From Isoetes taiwanensis (Eukaryota > Streptophyta > Lycopodiopsida > Isoetales > Isoetaceae): DNA of 64,000 nucleotides. Below the pieces are notes generated by a model, which worked only from the letters and a program-made list of their open reading frames with translations, was not told where the DNA came from and searched no databases. The stretch covers positions 14,329,422 to 14,393,421 of the forward strand of contig JAJEKV010000033.1 in assembly GCA_021234155.1 (NCBI GenBank). Direction: 5' to 3'. Positions 49,601 through 58,564 of this stretch are shown in pieces. Each line of letters starts with the position of its first letter. Position 1 is the first letter of the stretch. The position numbers were made by a program, and so were the translations under genes.

Positions 49601-49736
49601 CGTAACCAAATTCGAGAATGGCAAGAGAGGGCAGTTCCGCCAACTTTGCCTCCTTCAATTTCGCAATTACACTCCATCATTCCTCCGCCAAAGCCAACCG
49701 TGAATCGATTCCCCAATAATCGGACAGCCATGTCAT
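46620..49736 (-). pseudogene. Second DDE-like transposase-type gene (DGCTSQFKG family)
   Basis: Minus-strand gene following the reverse TATA motif. Pieces in order: an N-terminal part near 49730-49146, a His/Cys segment in broken frames near 48660-48350 (FERLKPSFVRRLHERETC-like), then 47520-47308 with FWSDGCTSQFKGARPFWYIGR, and after a shift FFASSHGKGEHDGAGAVLK continuing in 47311-47111. The pair DGCxxQFK ... HGKGEHDGAG marks a widespread RNase H-fold, transposase-like family distinct from the DUF7869 group. Many frame changes; a spliced or damaged gene. With the gene at 42.1-43.7 kb it gives the element two candidate transposases. Confidence 0.5.
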
Positions 49737-49874
49737 CGATCCGTAGGAGTGATCGAGTTTGGGGGAATTCCTGATTATTTGTGTCTTTGAGAAAAACGAG
49801 CAAAGCAATTCGATAAAGCAAAAGCAAAAGCAAAGCAAAGCGGGGCGTCAGGACACTACTTTTTCAACCCCACG

Positions 49875-49888
49875 GTGATTTTATACCC
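49875..49888 (-). promoter_or_regulatory. Core promoter motif GGGTATAAAATCAC (reverse)
   Basis: Exact reverse copy of 43577-43590. It lies about 140 bp before candidate ATGs (49736 and 49731) of the minus-strand DDE-like gene, the same geometry as the forward copy. AAAGC-rich tracts lie between motif and gene in both cases. Confidence 0.55.
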
Positions 49889-50067
49889 CAATCACTGGAC
49901 ATGTATTGCAGTGGGCGTTCAAGAGCTTTTTTTCTATGCTTGGCAAGCTTTCTTCTCTCGCTACTTGTTGTTCACGATGTCCGGCAAGGTTACATTTGCA
50001 CAATATCGTAGAAGAAATCAGGTCAAAGCATTTTTTCTGAAAACAAGTGAGATTGGAGAACATGAGC

Positions 50068-51516
50068 TTACTTCTTTCGACCTCTGTCTTTGCGGTTTCT
50101 CGTTGACTCTTTAATTACGCGACACCTCGAGCAAACGGACATTCTATGTTTTCTAGGAATTTTCACAAGACCGAATTCACTTTTCCCTGATCGGTGAAGT
50201 GTGAGTAAGAGATGTCTTTGAAAGCTGAGTGCAAGTCTCTTTGTAGTCATTAAAAACATCTTTTTGGTGATGTTATCGGTTAAATGATACATGTTCTTTG
50301 TTAGATAGCTTCTCACATGTTTCTCTAAAATATTTCTCCATCCATGACACAGCAGCAAAGGGCATGCATGGTTACAACTCTTCTTGGTCCACAATGATCA
50401 TCGATTCTTTGGATTTTTGTCCGATCTTTTGTGTATTCTAGACATTACGGTGGACCCTAAATGGTGGACAACCATAAAGCATTTCGGCAAACTTCTTGGA
50501 CGGTTAATGTAGTGCAAGAAGGTGTTGCGGTCTGGTCTTACATGATAAGCTAAGTAGGCATCCGGTGCGCCAATGTCATGGAGTGTAGTTGTCTCTAATC
50601 GTAATTTAGCCATGTTAAATCTGCTGATGCAACCCAATGAGCAACATTTAGTTTTCAAAAGTCTCCTCATTTTGTGTTCATCCATAAGATTTCTTCTTCA
50701 GAGGAGCAAGCCCTCAAACCAAAATCCACCTTGAATTTCTTTGAAGATTGGGTTTGGAGAACATGTAATCTCTTTGTTCCTCGTTGGTGTCTTCATCTTC
50801 CGATGAAACTTCTACTCTGGGGGGTGACTTCCTCTGTCTGGAGTGGTGTGCTTGTAGAGGAAAAACAGACCACGTGAAGTTGTTCGAGGAATAGGCGGGG
50901 TACAGTGTTAAAGGGTGGTGATGGCCCATAAGAGGTTGTGGCATCAGCTCTTCTAGTACCATCTTGAAAAGGAGTTCTTGCAAACATCTCCTTTAGAGCG
51001 GACTGGAATTCTGCAAATCCATGTGTCACAACCGTTGTTGTGTGAAGAGGAGTGCTTGCTCGAGCGTCCTCCTCATTTGTAGTGAAGTTCGTGAGAGAAA
51101 TTGTAGTGAATCTCACGGTCTTCTTTACTTTTCGTGTTCCTTGTATGTTTGGATGAAGGGGCGAAGCAACAAATGGGGGTAGCTTGTTCTTGAACACCCG
51201 TTGTTGTGGAGCTTGTAGGTTGTCCCGGGGATGGAACAAAGGGTGGTGGCAACATGCTCCGAACTGGTGGTGATTCTTTGGAAGGAGATGCCAGTGTGCT
51301 GTCTACAGGACTTGGTGACGGTTGGAAGGGTGGTGGAAGTCTGTTACGTGCTGGACTCGGTGTGTCTTCGAGAAGCAACAACGATGAAGCAGAGGTAGGA
51401 GTCGGAGAATGCCAGTCTTCACTAGAAATGACGTTGTTCCCAAGCGTGTCCTCAGAACTAGACGAGCTTGAGACAACAAAAGGTGTTGGAAGCTTGTTCA
51501 CGAAGCGGTTCGTCAT
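50068..51516 (-). pseudogene. Ser/Pro-rich protein with Cys motif, broken frames
   Basis: Minus-strand frame starting MTNRFVNKLPTPFVVSSSSSSE with several PPPF and SPxP repeats (51516-51073), continued after a shift in 51239-50793. A further piece (50685-50398) carries KTKCCSLGCISRFNMAKLRLE, a Cys cluster, and 50394-50068 holds LLLCHGWRNILEKHV. The disordered Ser/Pro-rich start followed by a Cys cluster resembles the N-terminal half of DDE-like proteins of this kind. It may be a separate copy or the start of the neighbouring transposase gene. No function assigned. Confidence 0.35.
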
Positions 51517-51574
51517 CTTAACAATTGCAAAACAGTAAAGAGATTTGAGAAACTTTCTGTAGTGCAGAGCTTTT

Positions 51575-52090
51575 CTTATTCCCGAATACACGCCCGCTTG
51601 ATACAAGTAGAAGTTCCGGTACTAATCAAGTGAAAGTCAAAATAAAAGCTATTCGGAATACACAAGAGTAGGATAGTAAAGCTAAACGTATTCGCATCAC
51701 ATAAAAAAGAGCAAGGCTTAAAATGATACCTTTAAAAGGAAATTTAGCCGGATTCGCGTATTCACATTACGAGCTCAAATTAAGCCGGCCACTTTCTCGA
51801 TTATAATATTCAGAGACTGTATTCCGATTCACATAGAGAGAACATGGACAGGTCAGTAAGAAAGTACAACGTACAATCATTTGCATGTCTGTTTCTTATT
51901 CCCGAATACACTTTGGCCTTCAATCGGCGAAAGTGTATTCGAAATCTACTTTCCGGTGAAGGCCAAAGTGTCCAGGAATACACTACCGGCGAAATGGCGA
52001 AAGTGTGTTAGGAATACACTTTGGCCTTCGCCGGTTAAAAGTGTGCCTTCGACTGAAGGCCAAAGTGTATTCCGGAATACACTTTCGTGT
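51575..52090. repeat. TATTCCGGAATA palindromes with nested inverted spacers
   Basis: Several forms of GTGTATTCCGGAATACAC (about 51575, 51649, 51894, 51935, 51970, 52005, 52066) are separated by a second inverted theme, CTTTGGCCTTCGCCGGCGAAAG, so that from 51900 to 52090 two palindromes alternate. Most deviations fall on the central CCGG. The array ends 25 bp before the TR-GAG element. Confidence 0.75.
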
Positions 52091-52114
52091 TTTTAGGTTT
52101 TAAGAGGTTACTTT

Positions 52115-52437
52115 TGTCGAGATATATGATATTGAGATCACCATCTTGCCGCTAGATATGATGTATCAGCACTTACAACACTTATAGCACTCAGCACATA
52201 AGTGCTGACTAAGCACCTTATCAGCACTGAGCACCGACCTAACTAAGTAACGACTGTTATTAGTGGGCGGTGGGTGAACGGCTAATACTATTCTTAGTAT
52301 CACCGTTGTGTTTATATCATTGTACATCATGTATTGACAGCATTGAATACAATTCCTTTTTGCTTTGTTTTGGGAGCTTGCGCTCTCGGAATTCAGTGTG
52401 CATCCCTTTCTCTCCCTTTCTTGGTGCAACCTTGACA
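52115..52437 (+). repeat. 5' LTR of TR-GAG element
   Basis: 323 bp, begins TGTCGAGATATATG and ends TTGACA; matches 54142-54467. Between 52170 and 52235 it is rich in CAGCACT/AGTGCTG motifs, exactly where the other LTR reads differently. Confidence 0.9.
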
Positions 52438-52450
52438 TGGTATCAGAGCA
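52438..52450 (+). other. Primer-binding site (initiator Met tRNA type)
   Basis: TGGTATCAGAGCA directly abuts the 5' LTR, a perfect match to the usual plant LTR-retrotransposon primer site. Confidence 0.9.
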
Positions 52451-52487
52451 CTAGGTGTGCTGAGATTGATTCAAGATCAACACAGCA

Positions 52488-54059
52488 ATGGAGAAGGATG
52501 CAAGCTACAACCAGATTACCTTCCCTGGCGGTCATGCGATTCAAATCTTTGACGGCACAGGTTTCCAGCAATGGAAAAGCGGAATGATCTTCATTCTCAA
52601 AGATGAAGGAGTTTGGGGAATTGTCAATGGCCAAGAACCTGCACCGGATGCCAAGAATATTGCTGATTTGCATGTTTGGCAGCGCCGAGATGACAAGGTG
52701 ATGGCATATATCGGGCTCTCTTTAGCTGACTCTATCCTTGATGAGTTCCAGCAAGAGAATAGCCATGATTTGTGGCATGCTCTCATTGAGAAGCATGACC
52801 AAAAGACCCACATTATTGGGCATTTGCATGCTGAGGCAGCAAACACGTATTGGGAAGAGACAGAGAGTCTTAACCAAGATCGCATGAAGCACGCCTTCCA
52901 GCATATTGAAGCTTTTGGAGAAGAGCATCAGATCTCACAATCGATGCAACTATTTTTCTTCCTCAGATCATTACCTAATGCATTTGATTCTTTGTGCAGC
53001 AGCTTCATGCAAGACAAAGATATGGGCTTCCATCAAGCAATCACTTCTATTAAGGAGGAGATCACGATGAGGCAAGATGCAGGTAAAGATGATCATGCCA
53101 CTTTCTTTGCAGCAGGGCATTCAAAGACTCAATCTACCATGAATGGGGATGAGCATGATGAGGAGGAGAAGCACATTGGCCGCAGATTATCTCTTCCTAT
53201 TAAGCATGAAGTAGTGGATTTAGATCCTTCTACTTTCTGGATATCAGACGATGCAGTAGCACCCAATAAATGGATGCCAATTTCTAATATTTCAGCACCT
53301 TCCAAGCAAGGATTAGTAGATACCTCAGCCATTGAGCTAGGATATCTTGATGTGGCCTTCATCTCTCCATTTTCAGGCAATGTAGCAACACTTCATCAAG
53401 TGGCATTCATTTCTGATACTTTGGCAGCGTTTATGCAAGGAGGCACTCAGGTTCTAACACCTGATCAGCTGATTTTTCTGTTCGGATTACAGAAACTTCC
53501 AGCACTTACAGCACTTCCAACACTTCCAGCACCTGCAGTGCTTACATCACCCCTGTTTTCTGATCACGGCGCAGATCTTGACACATCCGATCTAGGAGGA
53601 GATCTTGACCCATCTGATCCAGGAGATGATTTTAATCATCCTGATCAAGGAGGAGTTGAATATGCATCATATATGATCATGATTCTAAAGCAAGGAGGAG
53701 CAATTGACTCTTTACTTCTAGCAACACTTGATCAAGGTCAAGCGAAGGTACTAAGGTTTGATTTTCATGGAGAATTTCGAACTAACATTGTTGGAGTAGC
53801 TGCATTTGTGGTTATTGAATCCACAAGCCTTAACGGAGTAATCATCTTTGATACTTCTATTGCCTATATCGAGGATATGCATGAAAACAATTTTCATCCT
53901 CCTCTTGGCAAAACAATTATAGATATCAAAGACAATCCTTCTCAACTTACTGTTCCTGATATAGTGGTTGATCAGCAGGACTATTTACCTACCAGAGAGA
54001 ATAGAGCTGATCTCTTCATGCAAACTTGGTTTGCGAGCTTTTCAGATGAACCTGATTAA
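52488..54059 (+). CDS. Copia-type GAG protein (523 aa, no zinc knuckle)
   Basis: Intact frame from the first ATG after the primer site. Residues 1-200 resemble the UBN2/copia gag domain: FDGTGFQQWKSGMIFILKDEGVW near the start, then LWHALIEKHDQ and QDRMKHAFQHIEAFGEEHQISQS...FLRSLPNAFDSL. A CCHC zinc knuckle is absent. Residues 330-390 hold imperfect acidic repeats (DLDTSDLGGDLDPSDPGDDF) and the rest matches nothing I know. No pol frame follows; the stop at 54057-54059 is 82 bp before the 3' LTR. The protein presumably packages its own RNA while reverse transcription is supplied by another copia element. Confidence 0.85.
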   Translation: MEKDASYNQITFPGGHAIQIFDGTGFQQWKSGMIFILKDEGVWGIVNGQEPAPDAKNIADLHVWQRRDDKVMAYIGLSLADSILDEFQQENSHDLWHALIEKHDQKTHIIGHLHAEAANTYWEETESLNQDRMKHAFQHIEAFGEEHQISQSMQLFFFLRSLPNAFDSLCSSFMQDKDMGFHQAITSIKEEITMRQDAGKDDHATFFAAGHSKTQSTMNGDEHDEEEKHIGRRLSLPIKHEVVDLDPSTFWISDDAVAPNKWMPISNISAPSKQGLVDTSAIELGYLDVAFISPFSGNVATLHQVAFISDTLAAFMQGGTQVLTPDQLIFLFGLQKLPALTALPTLPAPAVLTSPLFSDHGADLDTSDLGGDLDPSDPGDDFNHPDQGGVEYASYMIMILKQGGAIDSLLLATLDQGQAKVLRFDFHGEFRTNIVGVAAFVVIESTSLNGVIIFDTSIAYIEDMHENNFHPPLGKTIIDIKDNPSQLTVPDIVVDQQDYLPTRENRADLFMQTWFASFSDEPD

Positions 54060-54141
54060 GTGAACCTTGACCAAGATTCGGATCTCATCTCCAGGAGGAG
54101 GAGACTGAGCATGGAGATGGCGATCTCTCATCAAGGAGGAG

Positions 54142-54467
54142 TGTCGAGATATATGATATTGAGATCACCATCTTGCCGCTAGATATGATGTATCAAAGCA
54201 CTTACAAAGACTTATAGCTTTTCGGCACATAAGTCTTGACTAAGCACCTTATCGACCGAGTAACCGACTTAACTAAGTAACGACTGTTATTAGTGGGCGG
54301 TGGGTGAACGGCTAATACTATTCTTAGTATCACCGTTGTGTTTATATCATTGTACATCATGTATTGACAGCATTGAATACAATTCCTTTTTGCTTTGTTT
54401 TGGGAGCTTGCGCTCTCGGAATTCAGTGTGCATCCCTTTCTCTCCCTTTCTTGGTGCAACCTTGACA
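54142..54467 (+). repeat. 3' LTR of TR-GAG element
   Basis: 326 bp, preceded by the purine tract TCAAGGAGGAG and followed by the ACTTT target duplication. Same ends as the 5' LTR. Confidence 0.9.
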
Positions 54468-54679
54468 ACTTTTCCATGCATTTTTTAGTTAATCTAGGCG
54501 TTTTTGCTGCATTTAAAGCTTGTTTAGACCACTTTTTTTTGTCAAGATTGCAGTGCTTTTTTTGCATTTTTGTCCTCTTTTTGCCCTCTTTTTTCCCTTT
54601 TTGTAAGACATTTTGTATTTTGGAATAGTTATTTGCCTTTGTTTTTCTCTAACAAGGTCGTGGTTTTACACACAATTTG

Positions 54680-57600
54680 GTAATGCATAAGAAGGCAGCA
54701 AGAAACAACAGAAGAGGCCCCTTAAAATCCCACAGAAACCGCACCCACAGAGAAGGGTTGAGGAGTCAGTTGCGCCTGCTATCTACGAAAACTTCCAAAC
54801 TCAATGGTTTTTTACAAGGGGTACTTCTGGAAAGTACAAAGACCACGACTTTCCTACATAACCCGCCGGAGCCCCGGAACCAAAAGGTATGCGATGTGAG
54901 GGGAATTTTATGCATGGGCACCATCCAGCCGCGGTGAGGTAGCCGGGGAGTCCGGTCAGGGAGGGAGACTGTCTTTTCAGACATCCCAAGGCTTTATTCA
55001 TGTTGATGAATCCTACCTTAGAGTTGTGAAAGTAAATCCACATCCTCTTTATAAGTATGTTTCTCACTACCTGAACAAGAGGTCGCTCTCTGCCATCATT
55101 AACTACGTTCGAAGCACAACGAGCGAGGACTTCCCCTACAGCGAGTCAGAACAAGGGGAAGAGGATAACCCAGAGAGCCCGAGCGGTGCATCATCACCAT
55201 CTGGGAGTCCATCAGAGTCCGAAGAAAGGCCACCGTCACCACCACCAAAGCGGCAAAGGCAAACCGTTGCCGCTAAAGAGCCTAAAAAAAAGCAAACGGC
55301 TTTGATTGCAACAGAAGATGCTCCTGAGGCACATAAGAAGAAGAAGGGGAAAGGCAAAGCACCTGGTGTTGCTATCAAAGAAAAAAAAGTTGATAAAACA
55401 TCTGAGAAAATGGAGGAGATTAACCTGCACAAGTTTGTGCAAGGTGTCATTTATTTGCCAGTCACTTGTATGAAGCTTCCACCGAAAAATGAAGCTGGTG
55501 AAAGGCCACTTCAGGTTCGCAAAATTTACGCCGATCACTTGAGGAACCTGAAAGACAGAATAAGGAGCAATCCAAATGCTCATGTGGCCCCAATAGTTGT
55601 CCTTATTGACAGGGAGCAGTGCAAAACCCCCCAGGACTATGACAGAGAAAACGCAGAAACCTACACTCACTACGTCTTGGGAGGCAATCACAGCTTCAAG
55701 GCAAGAAGGCAACTTTATAAAGAGAAGAAGAACCCGAGGTACCTCTCCGGCCCCTCCGCGGCCGCTCATCGTGGTCTTACCGATGAAGAAGCTTAAAATC
55801 GTTGCCAACACCCACAATGCCGAAAACGAATATAAACTAAAGATGAGTTTCACGACAAGATCCGGTTCATGCATTGTGGAGTACGTAATTTTCAAGGAAA
55901 AGTACGGTGAGGACCTGAAGAAGCCAGCGTTTTCCTTGGAGCTTAAGGAGGCGTGTGCCATTGAATGCTGCCTGAAATATGACGAGGCCAATAAAAGGCA
56001 GTCTCTCATTGGCCACGATAACTGGTTCCAATTAGCTTTTAGAGATGGCAAGGTAAGAACAAAACGTATTCCAGAATAACAAATCAACTATCTCACGTGA
56101 AATCTTTTTGAACAGATTTGGGAACTCCAGGACGAGATATTTTCAATGTTCGAACGAGGGGAGTTAAAGAGCAAGGGCAAGGAGACAGCCAAGAAAAAAT
56201 CATCTGACGTGCCCAAAAAAGAAATGACCATTACCGTCTGGCGAGAAATGCAGGGCTTCTCCGACACAGAGATTCTGGAGCGGCTTCTCCAAAAAGTTGT
56301 TGATAAGGAGTTTAGCCTAGAAGAAATGTCAAAGGAATTGCACAAGTAAGATCTCTGCCACAAACTTTACTCTTTAGACGTAGAGTCCCAAAAACATCGG
56401 GGTAGATAGTGTATTCCAGAATACATATACCTTTCTTCACATGGGCACTGTGTATTCCGGAATACACAATGCTTTTCTAGAGACAAGCAATGTGTATTCC
56501 GGAATACACATTGCTCATGTAAAGGAAGGCATGTGTATTCTGGAATACACATGTCCTCTTCTAAAAAAGTATTGTGTATTCCAGAATACACATTGCTTCC
56601 TTCAGAGAAGCAATGTGTATTCCGGAATACACAATGCATTTTGTTTCGAGGTAGCATCACCAGTTAACCAGTTTGTATTCCAGAATACGTTTAGCTTGAC
56701 TTTTATTTGTTTTTCTTCTTCTTTGCCTTGTTTCTTACTTTTTAACTCATTGTTTCCTTAACGTCTTGCAGCCAAAAGAACGTCATAACATGTCAAACAT
56801 GTTTGATGGAGCAGCTAAACGTAGAGACATGGGAAAGGTGCAAGGAACTCTACCCTATAGCCACTTCTGACGAGCGCATTGTGCAATATGCACCAAATTT
56901 TGAGGGCTGGGTAAGTACTCTCAACATTCCTCGTCTTCGCACACACGATCTCCTTACAGTTGTTGTCATGTTTTTCCTCAGAGCAAAAAGAAAAACAAAG
57001 ACCTTCCCGAGGGCTTTATGCATTTGGTTCGAACAGCACGGGAAGAGAGGTCGTTAGCTGAAAGAAGAACTGTTGAGCCAGAACCATCCGACTACGAGAG
57101 ATTCTGCATGTTTAATCAAAACAATTTATATTCAATCATTCATGGTGATTGCACGAACCTTGTCGGAACGGTTAAGCCACAGGACTTCACTTTGGTTATT
57201 GCTGATCTTCCCTACGGGTTTAAGCTTAAAGACAGCAGATACGACGACCAGCCCTTCAAATTTTCAGAGTTTAATGCTTTTATTGATGGAATCAAGCAGA
57301 TCACAATGGCTAAACATTGGCGTTTAGTTACTTTCCATTCGAGCATGCAGTCTGGCTTGGTAGAATCAGCTTTCAAAAACCACTTTGGTTCTCCAGTTCA
57401 GGCAGGATATGAAAACCTTGTCTGGTAAGTCTTATTCCAGAATACAGTTACTTTTCTCTTTGATTACGTAGTGTATTCCGGAATAGTATTTCCTGCTTCT
57501 GGTTTTCGAAGTGTGTTCTTGTTTTTGCTCACATCACTTTAAATGTTTCACTAGGTACAAAACGAACATCAACTACCATGGTGGAGGACCAAGGTTGCTT

Positions 57601-58224
57601 AGCAAGGTAGAGTACCTTTATGTAGCTTATTGGAGTTTTGATGGGAAGAGGACCATGGAACACTTCAACACCGCCACTGCCAAAACTTTTCAAACGCCCT
57701 TGAGTTTCCAGCAAAGGTTACGTAAATTGCAGGACCCTTAACCGCACAAGGCGGGATTGTGAATCACTACCGTAAACCACAAAAGCTCATCAACCATCTC
57801 CCCGGACATGTTTTCGCCGCCCGTGAGATTGGGTGCTTGATGCTTTCTCCGGTTCTCGTACTACTATTGCATGTGCACTTAAGAAGGGCGCAACCGTAGC
57901 CGTGGATATTGATAAGGATGTGTTAATTTTGTGAAGATGAGATCATTTTGCCTTACCTACTTTACCAGATGAACATCAAGAGCTAGGGGCCAAGTCTTCA
58001 TCTGATTATGCTAAACTAACGTCCTCAGAGATACAGCCTCCATTCTCCAGCTCACTAGACGATGAGGCAACCTTTGCAGAGCTTAAAGAAGTAGCTTTAG
58101 CTACCATTCCAGAGGACAAGGAGGATACAAAACTTAAGTCTCCAGCAAAGGAGCAGACGGCACAGAAGGACGAGACGGCAGAGAGCAGCAAAAAAAATGA
58201 TGAGGACTATGATGTAGATCTTTG
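54680..58224 (+). CDS. ParB-like/DNA amino-methyltransferase fusion gene with introns
   Basis: One spliced plus-strand gene. N-terminal piece near 54700-55100 (QTSQGFIHVDESYLRVVKVNPHPLY is open into the next frame), an acidic/basic linker, then a ParB/Srx-like domain (RKIYADHLRNLKDRI ... LGGNHSFKARRQL, 55500-55700). A single extra T near 55793 shifts frame; DEEAKIVANTHNAENEYK continues it. Introns with GT-AG ends that keep the frame: 56053-56115, 56346-56771, 56911-56981, 57425-57554. Methyltransferase: motif IV DLPYG (57204-57218), KPQK (about 57775), then after a shift motif I VLDAFSGSRTT and AVDIDKD (57833-57930); IV before I is the permuted beta order of N6A/N4C enzymes. DLPY for DPPY and Arg for Gly in motif I are deviations. 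Acidic tail, stop 58222-58224. Confidence 0.7.
56408..56691. repeat. Phased palindrome array inside a methyltransferase intron
   Basis: Seven copies of the 20-bp palindrome TGTGTATTCCGGAATACACA (first and last diverged) start at 56408, 56449, 56491, 56532, 56573, 56614 and 56672. Six are spaced 41, 42, 41, 41 and 41 bp, close to four helical turns. The copy at 56486-56515 is a perfect 30-bp palindrome. Spacers of about 21 bp differ, though some begin TTGCT and end AGCAA. All lie in intron 56346-56771; further copies occur in introns 56053-56115 (56065) and 57425-57554 (57431, 57471), none in exons. Confidence 0.9.
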
Positions 58225-58564
58225 ACTACTGCATATTAAAACTATCATTATTTATTACAATGAATCTTCCATATTGATGTACGAAAATTTATTAAAAACA
58301 TATTACTTTTTTTTCCTCTCTATTCTGGTGCTTGTTTTTTTTCATGCTTTCAGTCTCTTCAAGTCTCTGCCTAAATTTCGCTATTTGTATGATTTCTGTT
58401 TCATAAGTACAAAGTTATCGCCTAATAATGGCCCAAAATTACACGAAAAAAAATGCGAACCTCTAGAAATTCTCAACAACTTTCAAAAAAGGCTTATTTT
58501 AGAAACATGGTGTTTTTTAAAAGGGAATCTTTGAAACGGGAGTGATGCAACACTCCCGTTTAAT

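Larger units (their letters stand above)
52115..54467 (+). mobile_element. TR-GAG-type non-autonomous LTR retrotransposon
   Basis: Complete 2353-bp element: LTRs 52115-52437 and 54142-54467 (TGTCGAG...TTGACA), target duplication ACTTT on both sides (52110-52114, 54468-54472), primer site TGGTATCAGAGCA, purine tract AAGGAGGAG, and a single gag-like frame. No protease, integrase, RT or RNase H. Such gag-only elements in plants are called TR-GAG. LTR differences sit almost only at CAG/CTG positions, so insertion is recent. It is nested in the 16.8-kb element, between the palindrome array and the methyltransferase gene. Confidence 0.92.
41739..58564 (+). mobile_element. 16.8-kb inverted-repeat element with ParB-methyltransferase cargo
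   Basis: It splits a gypsy LTR precisely. The left end ATTAAACGGGAG (41739-41750) is the exact inverse of the right end CTCCCGTTTAAT (58553-58564), and a second shared block, TCAAAGATTCCCTTTT, follows about 35 bp further in at each end. Flanking bases are TTGCGT on the left and TTGCAA on the right, a possible 6-bp target duplication with two mismatches. Genes inside: two DDE-like transposase types (minus), a RING-like/coiled-coil gene with an FCP1-like domain (plus), a Ser/Pro-rich gene (minus), and a ParB-like plus DNA methyltransferase gene (plus) ending 340 bp from the right terminus. No DNA polymerase, capsid or integrase was seen. Which protein moves it is unknown. Confidence 0.75.

Noticed and set aside
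55236-56087. 283-codon minus-strand frame opposite the ParB-like domain
   Set aside because: The plus strand has recognisable motifs and matching intron borders; the minus-strand product is hydrophobic and unrelated to any family I know.
56408-56691. CRISPR-like array (20-bp repeats, about 21-bp spacers)
   Set aside because: The repeats are perfect palindromes within a spliceosomal intron of a plant gene, spacers are partly self-similar, and no cas genes exist.
56367-56761. ORFs with repeated CVFRNTHC / VYSGIH words
   Set aside because: Translations of the intronic palindrome array in different frames.
41739-58564. Polinton/Maverick or integrated large DNA virus
   Set aside because: Size, inverted ends and possible 6-bp target fit, but no protein-primed polymerase, packaging ATPase, protease, capsid or retroviral-type integrase frame was seen.
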